Positions 27,282-35,627 are shown, counted from the stretch's first letter. The stretch is DNA of 64,000 nucleotides from Algoriphagus sp. TR-M9 (GCF_027594545.1 NZ_CP115160.1:746001-810000), one strand, 5' to 3'. A program made the numbers and translations. Notes: a model not told the origin generated them from the letters alone.

Positions 27282-27863
27282 ATGAATCAATTGATGGACT
27301 GGCTCACCCAGCCTTGGCCTTGGTATGTAGCAGGGCCACTTATTGGACTGACCGTACCTGCGTTATTAATCCTCGGAAATAAATCCTTTGGGATTTCATC
27401 CTCATTACGTCATGCATGTGCCATTTGTGTGCCTGCTAAAATCCCCTTTTTCCAATACAACTGGAGAAAGGAAACCTGGAATTTGGTTTTTGTTCTTGGC
27501 GTTTTGATAGGTGGATTTATCGCTACCAATTTTATTTCTAATCCCAATGATTTGATCATCGCGGCAGACACCCGAGCTGAGCTGCAACTACTGGGGATCA
27601 ATGAGTTTTCAGGCTTGATGCCAGCGGAGATTTTCTCTTGGGATAATCTGTTTACCGTCAAAGGCTTGCTGTTCTTCGTGATAGGAGGATTCTTGGTAGG
27701 CTTCGGGACCCGGTATGCAGGGGGATGTACCTCAGGGCATGCCATTATGGGTATCAGTTCACTCCAATGGCCTTCTTTAGTTGCCACTATCTTCTTTATG
27801 CTAGGTGGCTTTTTGATGACCCAAGTGTTCTTGGGGCCTTTAATGAATTGGGTAGGATTTTAA
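27282..27863 (+). CDS. YeeE/YedE-family sulfur transporter subunit
   Basis: 193 residues with about five hydrophobic segments. The YeeE/YedE signature [16 protein letters not shown] is at about residues 143-158, with a Cys thought to handle sulfur in this family. A further Cys pair sits in [11 protein letters not shown] near 43-53. In Spirochaeta, YeeE (TsuA) is a thiosulfate importer with paired halves in one chain. Here the transporter is split, with the second half in the next gene 12 nt downstream. Inner membrane. The substrate is probably thiosulfate or another sulfane-sulfur species, by family and context. Confidence 0.87.
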   Translation: MNQLMDWLTQPWPWYVAGPLIGLTVPALLILGNKSFGISSSLRHACAICVPAKIPFFQYNWRKETWNLVFVLGVLIGGFIATNFISNPNDLIIAADTRAELQLLGINEFSGLMPAEIFSWDNLFTVKGLLFFVIGGFLVGFGTRYAGGCTSGHAIMGISSLQWPSLVATIFFMLGGFLMTQVFLGPLMNWVGF

Positions 27864-27875
27864 AAAAAAACAGTA

Positions 27876-28361
27876 ATGCAAGTATTAGAAAAAAACACCA
27901 AGGATGCAGTGTGCGATGCACCAAACTCTCAGGATAGCGGAGAAAGAGGCCTGGCCTTGTTGAAGTATTTGATATTAGGGATTTTGTTTGGGATTGTATT
28001 TGTAAAAGCTGAAATCATTTCCTGGTTTAGAATCCAGGAAATGTTCCGATTGGACTCCTTTCATATGTATGGGGTGATCGGTTCGGCGATAGTTACAGGG
28101 ATTATCTCTATCCAATTGATCAAGCGATTCCAGATCAAGTCCACCTCAGGCGAAAAGATCATCATTCCAAAGAAAGAGTTTCGTAAGGGACAAGTTATAG
28201 GTGGTTTCATTTTCGGACTGGGCTGGGCGATTACTGGGGCATGTCCTGGGCCATTATTTGCTCAGATTGGAAGTGGATTTACCGTGGTGCTCGTGACTTT
28301 ACTCTCAGCCATAGCTGGCACATGGGTGTATGGGAAATTTTCCGATATGCTACCGAATTAA
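27876..28361 (+). CDS. YeeE/YedE-like transporter, second half (DUF6691)
   Basis: 161 residues. About 28 polar residues precede four hydrophobic segments. The conserved loop GLGWAITGACPGPLFAQIG (about 119-137) is the counterpart of the GGCTSGH loop of the first subunit and keeps one Cys. Proteins of this type are nearly always encoded beside a first-half YeeE/YedE protein, as here. Together they probably form the membrane channel. A terminator follows directly. Confidence 0.85.
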   Translation: MQVLEKNTKDAVCDAPNSQDSGERGLALLKYLILGILFGIVFVKAEIISWFRIQEMFRLDSFHMYGVIGSAIVTGIISIQLIKRFQIKSTSGEKIIIPKKEFRKGQVIGGFIFGLGWAITGACPGPLFAQIGSGFTVVLVTLLSAIAGTWVYGKFSDMLPN

Positions 28362-28379
28362 GAATCTCTGAGCTTAAGG

Positions 28380-28410
28380 AGCCACTTTCTGAAAAGGGAG
28401 TGGCTTTTTT
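28380..28410 (+). terminator. Intrinsic terminator after the YeeE/YedE pair
   Basis: The stem agccact / agtggct extends inward with G-U pairs and is followed by six T residues. Confidence 0.8.
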
Positions 28411-28489
28411 AGTCGAATACTTTTTTGATGATAAAGCGAACTATAAAAATGGCGGTAACGATTACGGCGCCAGCTATGAGCAGTTCCAT
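28409..28489 (-). CDS. Possible small single-span membrane peptide
   Basis: 26 codons from ATG to TAA encode MELLIAGAVIVTAI, then a second hydrophobic run ending in Lys-Lys-Val-Phe-Asp. This is the shape of a one-span membrane peptide. An in-frame ATG at 28528 would give 39 residues. It faces the YeeE/YedE pair tail to tail. No promoter, terminator or homology was seen, and chance is a real alternative. Confidence 0.25.
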   Translation of the reverse strand: MELLIAGAVIVTAIFIVRFIIKKVFD

Positions 28490-28577
28490 GGAAATTTGGT
28501 GTAAGTGTATGAGGCTAAGGTAACCCATTTGCAGGGGCAATGTTTGAAAGGAGTCGTGATTTTGAATGAATGTTCCT

Positions 28578-28585
28578 TACTTTTG
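28578..28585 (+). promoter_or_regulatory. -7 promoter element for the MFS gene
   Basis: TACTTTTG exactly fits TAnnTTTG, 27 nt before the ATG. The position 21 nt upstream, where the neighbouring units carry a TGTGA-N6-TCACA repeat, has no such sequence. Confidence 0.5.
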
Positions 28586-28612
28586 TGTGCCTCTTAAACC
28601 TAGCTATCGAAC

Positions 28613-29779
28613 ATGAACACACTTTCCAAGAGACGAGTTGCCCTTGGGGCATTTTTCTTTTTTGTAGGTCTTTGCTTCGCTTCATGGGCAGCACGTATTC
28701 CTGATATTCAGTCCAAATTTGATCTTTCCGAAGGGCAATTGGGTACTTTGTTGCTTTTTTTACCCTTGGGTTCAGTGATCGGGCTACCCATTGCGGGCTG
28801 GGCAGTACACCAGTACGGTAGTAGGGCTGTGATCATGTTTGGGAGTGTGGCCTATGCACTGACATTACCTATGATAGGTTTGGCACCCAGCATATGGACA
28901 CTACTTCCGGTACTTGTCCTTTATGGGATGTTGGGAAATGTGATGAATATTTCCCTGAATACTCAGGCCTTGGCTTTGGAGGATGAAATGGGGAAAAGCA
29001 TATTAGCATCTTTCCATGGGCTCTGGAGTATGGCTGGATTTACAGGAGCCGGGATTGGAGCACTGATGATATTCTTGGGGCTTTCTCCTGCCATACACTA
29101 TGCCGTTGTGATGCTGATTTCTCTGGTGATTATTCTGTCTGCTCAGCGTTATATAGTCAAGCAAGAAGCCACTTCTCAAGGTGGAGGAGGAATGGTGCTG
29201 AAAAAGCCCGATGCCCTACTGATGCGGATCAGTTTGATCGCATTTCTGGGGATGATGTGCGAAGGCTGTATGTTTGACTGGTCAGGTGTTTATTTCAAAA
29301 AAGTGGTACAAGCGGACCCATCGCTCATTGCTCTGGGCTATGTGGCCTTTATGGCTACCATGGCATCGGGTAGGTTTATCACCGATAAGATCGCAGCTAA
29401 ATACACCAAAGTAGCTGTCATACAGGTGAGCGGATTGTTGATTTCTGCGGGCTTGGCTTTGGCAGTGATTTTCCCAACGGTAGTGGTGGCCACACTCGGA
29501 TTCTTTTTGGTTGGGTTTGGGATAGCTTCAATCATTCCACTTTCTTATAGCATAGCGGGCCGGTCTAAATTATACGCGCCTAGTGTTGCACTTGCTCTAG
29601 TTTCTACCATTTCATTTTTTGGTTTTTTACTGGGGCCTCCATTGATCGGCTTTATTGCAGATTTGTTTAACTTAAAGACATCTTTTGCTATGATAGCGGT
29701 GAGTGCCCTGGGTATTACCATTCTGTCTAGCTTCCGCAAGCAGGTTTTTCTGATCCCGGTAAAGGGAAGTACGCATTGA
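28613..29779 (+). CDS. Major facilitator superfamily transporter
   Basis: 388 residues with about 12 hydrophobic segments in two halves. N-terminal features include ARIPDIQSKFDLSEGQLG and the loop between helices 2 and 3 (AVHQYGSRAV), matching the YbjJ-like/fucose-permease-like MFS group. The substrate is unknown. It lies 3 nt before the acyl-ACP thioesterase gene. Inner membrane. Because its promoter lacks the shared operator, it is probably not part of the sulfur response. Confidence 0.85.
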   Translation: MNTLSKRRVALGAFFFFVGLCFASWAARIPDIQSKFDLSEGQLGTLLLFLPLGSVIGLPIAGWAVHQYGSRAVIMFGSVAYALTLPMIGLAPSIWTLLPVLVLYGMLGNVMNISLNTQALALEDEMGKSILASFHGLWSMAGFTGAGIGALMIFLGLSPAIHYAVVMLISLVIILSAQRYIVKQEATSQGGGGMVLKKPDALLMRISLIAFLGMMCEGCMFDWSGVYFKKVVQADPSLIALGYVAFMATMASGRFITDKIAAKYTKVAVIQVSGLLISAGLALAVIFPTVVVATLGFFLVGFGIASIIPLSYSIAGRSKLYAPSVALALVSTISFFGFLLGPPLIGFIADLFNLKTSFAMIAVSALGITILSSFRKQVFLIPVKGSTH

Positions 29780-29782
29780 TTT

Positions 29783-30499
29783 ATGAAGTCAACTCAGCCA
29801 TTTCAGTTTCACAAGGATTTTGAGATCAGGTCTTATCAAGTAGATCCGGATGGTAAATTGAGCATTAAAGCCTTGTCTGATTTGTTTCAGGAGATCGCCT
29901 GGAGACATGCTGATTCGGCTGATTTTGGCAGAAGTCTTCAGGATCAAAATCTGGCTTGGATTCTGTCCCGGATGGATATTAAATGTGAAAATCTACCTTC
30001 TTGGGGCGATTCTATCAAAGTGTACACCGCTGGGAGAGGGGTGGATAAATTGTTTGCCTTTCGGGAGTTTCTGATTACTTCTCCTTCAGGAGAGGTGGTG
30101 GCCCAGGGGATGAGCTCTTGGGTTTTGCTGAATTTCGAGACTAAGCGACTGCAAAGACCGGGGCAGGTACTCCCTCAAGAACTTTTTCAACTCAATGAAA
30201 TTCCTGCATGGCAGCCAGAGAAAATTAAGGTGGAGGGTGAACTCTTGAAAAAGGAGGAGCTTATCGTACGGTATTCTGATCTGGATCTGAACAACCATGT
30301 GAATAACACCAGTTATATACGCTGGATGGAAAATATTTTAAGAGAAAACGGCATTCAAGCCCAACGATTTTCTATCAATTACCTTGCTGAATGCAAGTTG
30401 GGCGACTCATTGACCATCGCGTTTTATTCCTTTGATGGGGCATACTATGGAGTAGGGCTGGTAGGAAATGTTCAGGTGTTCCTGGCAAAAGCATTCTGA
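29783..30499 (+). CDS. Acyl-ACP thioesterase
   Basis: 238 residues with two hot-dog folds in tandem, the plant FatA/FatB and bacterial acyl-ACP thioesterase architecture. The N-terminal fold has FQEIAWRHADSADFG and ILSRMDIKCENLPSWGD. The second fold carries VRYSDLDLNNHVNNTSYIRW, which holds the catalytic Asp/Asn/His set. It releases free fatty acids from acyl-ACP in the cytoplasm. It is encoded directly after the MFS gene, so a shared transcript is likely; whether the transporter handles the product is unknown. Confidence 0.87.
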   Translation: MKSTQPFQFHKDFEIRSYQVDPDGKLSIKALSDLFQEIAWRHADSADFGRSLQDQNLAWILSRMDIKCENLPSWGDSIKVYTAGRGVDKLFAFREFLITSPSGEVVAQGMSSWVLLNFETKRLQRPGQVLPQELFQLNEIPAWQPEKIKVEGELLKKEELIVRYSDLDLNNHVNNTSYIRWMENILRENGIQAQRFSINYLAECKLGDSLTIAFYSFDGAYYGVGLVGNVQVFLAKAF

Positions 30500-30517
30500 G
30501 TCTTCCTTTTATGGCTA

Positions 30518-30562
30518 AGTGATGAGAATCACAGAATGAGAGGAGCAGAATGGGCATTTTTG
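30518..30562 (+). promoter_or_regulatory. Crp-like operator and -7 element, tsdA-porin unit
   Basis: AGTGA-TGAGAA-TCACA (30518-30533) is followed after 21 nt by CATTTTTG (30555-30562). The segment AATGGGCATTTTTG nearly copies AATGGGCAATTTTG of the YeeE/YedE promoter. The position of the -7 element places the translation start at ATG 30580, not at ATG 30550. Confidence 0.62.
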
Positions 30563-30579
30563 TACTTTCAGAATACGTA

Positions 30580-31626
30580 ATGAATAAGATAGCGAAACCC
30601 ATATTGCAACTCTTCAATCTCACGCTGAGCTTGGTAGGCCTGGTAACATTCCTCATTCTAGGGGTTGGATTGATTCTTTATTTGGATGTAGTGGGAGTGA
30701 AAAATCCCATTGAAGAAAAGGCATTGGTCAAAAGTGCTACCGAGCCCGTAAAATCCAATGCTCTGATAGATCCTGCTGAAGTTTGGACAGCACCAGATTG
30801 GGCCAAGGTAGACTCAGAACCAAATGCTGATGAGATCAAATATGGGAAGGAGCTAATCGCCAATACTGCTGAATACCTCGGGCCAAATGGGAAGGTGAAG
30901 AAGATCTCCAATGGACTGAATTGCCAAAACTGTCATCTGCAAGCAGGTACTGCACCGCTTGGAAACAATTACCTCGGAGTAGCCTCTACTTATCCCAAAG
31001 TTCGGGGTAGGTCTGGGCATTCTGAAGATGTGGTGATGCGGATCAATGGTTGTTTTCAGCGAAGCCTAAACGGCGAAAGTTTGCCTAAAAACAGCAAGGA
31101 GATGAAGGCCATGGTCGCCTACATGAACTGGCTTGGTCAGGCAGTGCCCAAAGGGCAGAAACCCACCGGAGCAGGGATCTACGAGGTGCCAGTCTTAGAT
31201 AGGGCTGCTGATCCCATTTTGGGTAAGGTAGTCTATCAAAAACAATGTGTAACCTGCCATGGGGAGGATGGTCAAGGGATGATGAAAGCTGACCAAACCG
31301 GATACATTTACCCACCCCTCTGGGGCGCAAATAGTTATAATCAGCGTGCAGGGCTTTTTAGAATTTCCAAATTTGCTGGATATGTAAAGGCAAATATGCC
31401 ATTTGGTGCAACTTATGAAAACCCCATTCTAACAGATGAAGAAGCCTGGGATGTGGCTGCATATGTGAATAGCTTACAGAGGCCTGACCGGGATTTCCCG
31501 GATGATTGGCCGGATATTTCCAAAAAACCTATGGATCATCCTTTTGGACCCTATGCAGATGAGTTCTCGGAAAATCAGCATAAGTATGGCCCATTTAAAG
31601 AAATCATAGCTGCGCAGAAACCATGA
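30580..31626 (+). CDS. tsdA: TsdA-type dihaem cytochrome c, probable thiosulfate dehydrogenase
   Basis: 348 residues from ATG 30580. One N-terminal membrane span (about 13-37) anchors it on the periplasmic side. Haem sites are CQNCH (Cys115, Cys118, His119) and CVTCH (Cys223, Cys226, His227). The segment VRGRSGHSEDVVMRINGCF with Cys158, and NMPFG with Met273, match thiosulfate dehydrogenases, where a Cys and a Met act as distal haem ligands. TsdA joins two thiosulfates to tetrathionate, or runs in reverse. It overlaps the porin gene by 4 bp (ATGA). The family call is good; reaction direction is open. Confidence 0.82.
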   Translation: MNKIAKPILQLFNLTLSLVGLVTFLILGVGLILYLDVVGVKNPIEEKALVKSATEPVKSNALIDPAEVWTAPDWAKVDSEPNADEIKYGKELIANTAEYLGPNGKVKKISNGLNCQNCHLQAGTAPLGNNYLGVASTYPKVRGRSGHSEDVVMRINGCFQRSLNGESLPKNSKEMKAMVAYMNWLGQAVPKGQKPTGAGIYEVPVLDRAADPILGKVVYQKQCVTCHGEDGQGMMKADQTGYIYPPLWGANSYNQRAGLFRISKFAGYVKANMPFGATYENPILTDEEAWDVAAYVNSLQRPDRDFPDDWPDISKKPMDHPFGPYADEFSENQHKYGPFKEIIAAQKP

Positions 31627-32969
31627 GAAATTTTTTCTTGGGATTGCTAGTGGTACTGCCATTTCTATCCTTTTCCCAACAAGAGAAGAAGCAGGTGACA
31701 TTCACTCCGGATATGCATTTGCGCGTGTATTGGATGAGTACGAGCTATCCAGGTGAGTATAAGGATGACTATGCTTTGGGCACTAGTTTTTTGCTTGGCG
31801 GGAAAGTCAGTTTCAAGGAGCAATGGCAGGTTCGTGCAGGATTTAGAACCTATGCCAATTTGTCGAGCTCAGATCTTTCAGCATTGGATCCTGTGAGCAA
31901 CGGGAGCAATCGGTACGAGGTGGGGCTGTTTGATTTGCTGGACAAGGAAGATAGGTTTTTTGGGAAGCTGGAATCCATATCATTGAGCTATACCGCAGAT
32001 AACTGGGGATTTTCTTTGGGAAGGATGGGCGTACATTCAGACTGGGTAAATAGTCAGGACGGCAGACTTTCACCCACAGGCATTGAAGGTGGGAATATTT
32101 GGTACGAAACAAAGAGTGATTGGAGACTTTCAGCCTGGGGAATCGGCAAAATGAGCGTGCGCGGGACGAGCGAATGGCTTTCAGTGGGAGAAAGCATAGG
32201 AGTGTTTCCCGGAGCACGTGACGTAAACGGACAGCCTTCTCAATACCCTGGAAACACAGCGAGTGATTGGATTGGTATTTTGGAAGTATCCAAAAAATGG
32301 GGGGAGGTGAAGCTGAATATGTCCAATACCTTAGTACAGAATATTTCCAATACCCTCTGGCTCCAAACTGAGAAAAGCTGGAAAAACAGTGAGGCTACAA
32401 CCATTTGGCTATGGGGAATTCAGGCCGGTTTTCAGTCAGGACTTGGGGAAGGAGGTAACCCGGATTTTAACCTCCAATACAAGAATCCAAAGGATAGGAA
32501 CTGGGTTTTTTCCACTAGGGTCGGTTATGAAGTTCCCCATTGGAATTTTCATCTGAACTACACTAAAGTAGGTGGGCAGGGTAGGTGGTTGAGTCCCAGG
32601 GAGTGGGGCAAGGACGCTTGGTACACCTTTATACCTAGGGAGAGAAATGAAGGGAACTCATCCGTGGATGCACTTACTGCATTTGCAGCGTATTCCCTGC
32701 TACAAGACCGGCTAAAATTCTTCGCACATCTGGGGATTCATTGGTTGCCGGCCCTGGATTCGCCAGAGGCAAACAAATACAATATGCCCTCCTACAGGCA
32801 GCTGAATCTCGGGGTAAAATATCAGCCGGCAATGATAAACAAACTGGATTTTCAGCTGCTGGTGATGAACAAAGAGGCTTTGGGTGATAAAGTTTTAAAT
32901 CCCCGGCAGATATACAATAAAGTACAGCTTATTCATGTGAATTTGATTGCAAACTGGCGATGGAATTGA
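31623..32969 (+). CDS. Outer-membrane porin-like protein
   Basis: 448 residues with a signal peptide (1-18, ending LSFSQ). The rest has alternating hydrophobic and aromatic beta strands typical of a barrel, for example SLSYTADNWGFSLGRMG and WNFHLNYTKVGGQGRWL, ending in a strand with a C-terminal WN. It resembles OprD/alginate-export-like porins. Its start codon overlaps the tsdA stop by 4 bp, which implies coupled translation. It may supply TsdA with thiosulfate or let tetrathionate out; that role is inference from context. Confidence 0.75.
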   Translation: MRNFFLGLLVVLPFLSFSQQEKKQVTFTPDMHLRVYWMSTSYPGEYKDDYALGTSFLLGGKVSFKEQWQVRAGFRTYANLSSSDLSALDPVSNGSNRYEVGLFDLLDKEDRFFGKLESISLSYTADNWGFSLGRMGVHSDWVNSQDGRLSPTGIEGGNIWYETKSDWRLSAWGIGKMSVRGTSEWLSVGESIGVFPGARDVNGQPSQYPGNTASDWIGILEVSKKWGEVKLNMSNTLVQNISNTLWLQTEKSWKNSEATTIWLWGIQAGFQSGLGEGGNPDFNLQYKNPKDRNWVFSTRVGYEVPHWNFHLNYTKVGGQGRWLSPREWGKDAWYTFIPRERNEGNSSVDALTAFAAYSLLQDRLKFFAHLGIHWLPALDSPEANKYNMPSYRQLNLGVKYQPAMINKLDFQLLVMNKEALGDKVLNPRQIYNKVQLIHVNLIANWRWN

Positions 32970-33285
32970 GCTAAATGTTTTCAATTTTCCATCGAATTGT
33001 TATCTTTAATTCAAGGTGGAATAACAAGGATTAGGATATACCGATTCTTCTCCTCACCTTTGTACGCATAAAGGCGCTGAGCATTCATCCTTTTTACTTG
33101 AAATAAAGTATGCGTTGATTATCAACCTGCTTAAGTAGCAAATTCAAGAGTTTCCCCTGCATAGGTTTTAATTCTTCATCTTTCTACTTTTTTGATTCAT
33201 AACATGGCTTCTAGTCATTTTTTGGATTAAAACTTGCAGATCTAATTCCACGGGAAAATAAAGTTTATCATTTAATCACAGTTGT
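32970..33285. other. Non-coding gap, probably the desaturase leader
   Basis: About 316 bp without a credible gene. It holds CACCTTTG at 33055-33062 (one mismatch from TAnnTTTG) and a 13-bp palindrome, gttgat-t-atcaac, at 33114-33126. If the -7-like element is used, the cold-cassette transcript would carry a leader of about 215 nt. Long leaders are usual for cold-shock mRNAs. No clear terminator for the porin gene is seen. Confidence 0.35.
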
Positions 33286-34389
33286 ATTAAGACAGTAAGA
33301 TTCTCTGAATCAGATTTATCTGAATTCTCACAAACACTAAAGAAAAGAGTTTACGGACACTTCAAATCCAATGACCTTTCTAAGTATGGCAATAGCGAAA
33401 TGTACTTGAAAACATTTGTGCTAGTGTCGTTGTATCTAGTGCCTATCGCTTTGGTAATCACCGGCGTGGCGACCACTACCTTTCAACTATTCGCTTGCTA
33501 TATCACAGCGGGAATAGGGATGGCTGGTGTAGGTATGGGCGTAATGCATGATGCCAATCATGGCTCCTATTCCAAAAAGAAATCAATCAACACCCTGGTG
33601 GGCTCTACCTTAGAGATGGTAGGAGCAAGTTCCATGGTTTGGAAGATTCAGCACAATGTGCTCCATCATAGCTATACCAATATAGATGAGCACGATGACG
33701 ATATCAATGCACCGTTTTTTTTAAGATTTTCTCCCAATGGAGAGTTAAATGGGTTGCATAAATATCAGCATTTATATGCTTGGTTTTTTTATTCACTATC
33801 TACCTTATCCTGGGTTACGGCCAAAGATTTTATCCGTCTGACCCGCTACCATAAAAAAGGATTGGTGAAGGGTAAAAACGCCTATAGAAATACCATACTT
33901 AAATTAATTGCATTCAAGTTGATCTACTTCTTTATCGTTTTAGGTCTTCCTATCATCTTCACTAGCTTCTCAGTGGGGTTAATTCTACTGGCCTTTGTAG
34001 CCATGCATTTTGTGACCGGATTTACCATTACCATGGTTTTTCAGATCGCACATATTGTAGAGGTGGTGGATTTTCCGGTAGCTGATCATGAGGGCATTGT
34101 AGAAGGAGAAAGAATGCTTCACCAACTTGCGACTACTTGTAATTTTTCGCCCAACTCACGTGCCCTCGGGTGGTTTGTCGGAGGATTGAATTACCAGGTA
34201 GAGCATCATCTATTCCCGGATATTTGCCATGTGCATTACCGGAAAATAGCTCCTATTGTAAAAGCAACTGCACAGGAATTCAACGTGCCTTATTATTCGA
34301 AACCGAATTTTATTCTTGCTGTATTAGACCATTTCAAAATGCTCTATGTACTGGGAAATAGCCCAAAATTGGAGCCTGTAAAAGTCTAA
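33286..34389 (+). CDS. Fatty acid desaturase, apparent ATT start
   Basis: A membrane di-iron desaturase with the three His boxes: HDANHGSY, HNVLHHSYTN and QVEHHLFPDICHVHY. It introduces double bonds into membrane acyl chains. Hydrophobic pairs flank the boxes. The first ATG is at 33400, giving only 329 residues. The frame is open upstream, and codons 33286-33399 encode KTVRFSESDLSEF and KKRVYGHFKSNDLSK, which look like the normal N-terminus of the family. Between the in-frame TAA at 33256-33258 and that region there is no ATG, GTG or TTG; ATT at 33286 stands where the initiator Met is expected. Predicted length is then 367. It is the first gene of the cold cassette. Confidence 0.8.
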   Translation: MKTVRFSESDLSEFSQTLKKRVYGHFKSNDLSKYGNSEMYLKTFVLVSLYLVPIALVITGVATTTFQLFACYITAGIGMAGVGMGVMHDANHGSYSKKKSINTLVGSTLEMVGASSMVWKIQHNVLHHSYTNIDEHDDDINAPFFLRFSPNGELNGLHKYQHLYAWFFYSLSTLSWVTAKDFIRLTRYHKKGLVKGKNAYRNTILKLIAFKLIYFFIVLGLPIIFTSFSVGLILLAFVAMHFVTGFTITMVFQIAHIVEVVDFPVADHEGIVEGERMLHQLATTCNFSPNSRALGWFVGGLNYQVEHHLFPDICHVHYRKIAPIVKATAQEFNVPYYSKPNFILAVLDHFKMLYVLGNSPKLEPVKV

Positions 34390-34396
34390 AAAAGCA

Positions 34397-35617
34397 ATGA
34401 ATACAAATTCAAATAGAAATTCCAGACCCAGTAGAAACGGGCGTCCTTCTGCTCATCAGAGCAAAGGAAGACCGGCTCAGGGTCAAAGAAGCCCAAAGAA
34501 AAAAATGGTGTCCAAATTGGATCCTAATCTTTTGGTGAAGAAAGCACAGCCTAGTGGAAGTGCAGGTTTTAAATCCGAAACTCATTTTGATAGTTTGGAT
34601 CTGAGTAGCAAACTTCTTCAAAACCTGGTGTCCAAAGGGTATCAAACCATGACCTATATTCAGGAACAGTCTGTACCTGCATTATTGGAAGGAAGAGATT
34701 TAATGGGGATTTCAAATACGGGTTCCGGTAAAACCGGTGCTTTTTTGATTCCTATCATAGAGCAGGCTCAGCTAGACCCTAGAAATTTCACTGCGCTGAT
34801 CGTGACCCCGACCCGTGAACTGGCTTTACAGATCGAGGAGGAGTTTGTGAGTTTGTCCAGAGGAATGAATCTGTATTCTGCCACCTTCATAGGAGGCACT
34901 AACATCAATACAGATATCAAGACGCTGGGAAGAAAGCTTCAGATTATAGTAGGGACTCCGGGGAGACTACTGGACCTGTACCATAGAAAATTCCTTAAGC
35001 TGAACCAGGTAAACACCCTAGTGCTGGATGAGTTTGATCGAATGCTTGATATGGGATTTGTAAACGACGTGAAAAAGTTAGTAGCTCCCATGTCTAAAAG
35101 GAACCAAACTATGCTCTTTTCTGCTACACTAGAACCTAGTCAGAAGAGCTTGATCAGTAGCCTTTTGAACAATCCGGTGGAAGTAAAGGTGAATTCTGGA
35201 GGGACCACCAGTGAAAATGTAGACCAGGAGGTCATTCGTGTACCGGATGGTCAGGACAAATTCGAAGTACTGGAAAACTTGTTCAGAAAAGATGATTTGG
35301 ATAAGGTGATCATTTTTACTGAAACCAAGAGAATCGCCGATAAACTAAGTAAAAAACTGAATCACTCAGGGATAAAATCCGGATTGATTCATGGAAATAA
35401 ATCCCAAAACTTCCGGAACAGAACCATAGATGAGTTCAAAACTGGAATGACTAGAGTACTGGTAGCTACAGATGTGGCAGCCAGAGGTATAGACGTAGCT
35501 GATGTGACCCATGTGATCAACTACCAGCTCCCCATGTCTATGGATAGTTACATCCACAGAATAGGCCGGACAGGTCGTGCCGGAAAAACCGGTAAGGCCA
35601 TAACATTTGTCAATTAA
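34397..35617 (+). CDS. DEAD-box family RNA helicase (DEFD variant)
   Basis: 406 residues. A basic, disordered N-terminus (about 1-50, rich in Asn, Arg, Ser, Gly) precedes the helicase core. Motifs are SNTGSGKTGA (I), TPTRELA (Ia), VLDEFDRMLDMGF (II, DEFD instead of DEAD), SAT (III), and HRIGRTGRAGK (VI). The short C-terminus stops soon after motif VI. DEAD-box helicases unwind structured RNA and support growth in the cold. It is 7 nt after the desaturase and 10 nt before the small basic gene, with csp following, so an operon is likely. Confidence 0.9.
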   Translation: MNTNSNRNSRPSRNGRPSAHQSKGRPAQGQRSPKKKMVSKLDPNLLVKKAQPSGSAGFKSETHFDSLDLSSKLLQNLVSKGYQTMTYIQEQSVPALLEGRDLMGISNTGSGKTGAFLIPIIEQAQLDPRNFTALIVTPTRELALQIEEEFVSLSRGMNLYSATFIGGTNINTDIKTLGRKLQIIVGTPGRLLDLYHRKFLKLNQVNTLVLDEFDRMLDMGFVNDVKKLVAPMSKRNQTMLFSATLEPSQKSLISSLLNNPVEVKVNSGGTTSENVDQEVIRVPDGQDKFEVLENLFRKDDLDKVIIFTETKRIADKLSKKLNHSGIKSGLIHGNKSQNFRNRTIDEFKTGMTRVLVATDVAARGIDVADVTHVINYQLPMSMDSYIHRIGRTGRAGKTGKAITFVN

Positions 35618-35627
35618 AATCGCCGCA

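Noticed and set aside
28541..28556. Crp-like operator before the MFS gene
   Set aside because: The position with matching spacing reads TGTTTGAAAGGAGTCG, with no inverted repeat.
30550..30579. Longer tsdA start at ATG 30550
   Set aside because: The predicted -7 element (30555-30562) lies downstream of this ATG, and the ATG at 30580 opens directly onto the membrane anchor.
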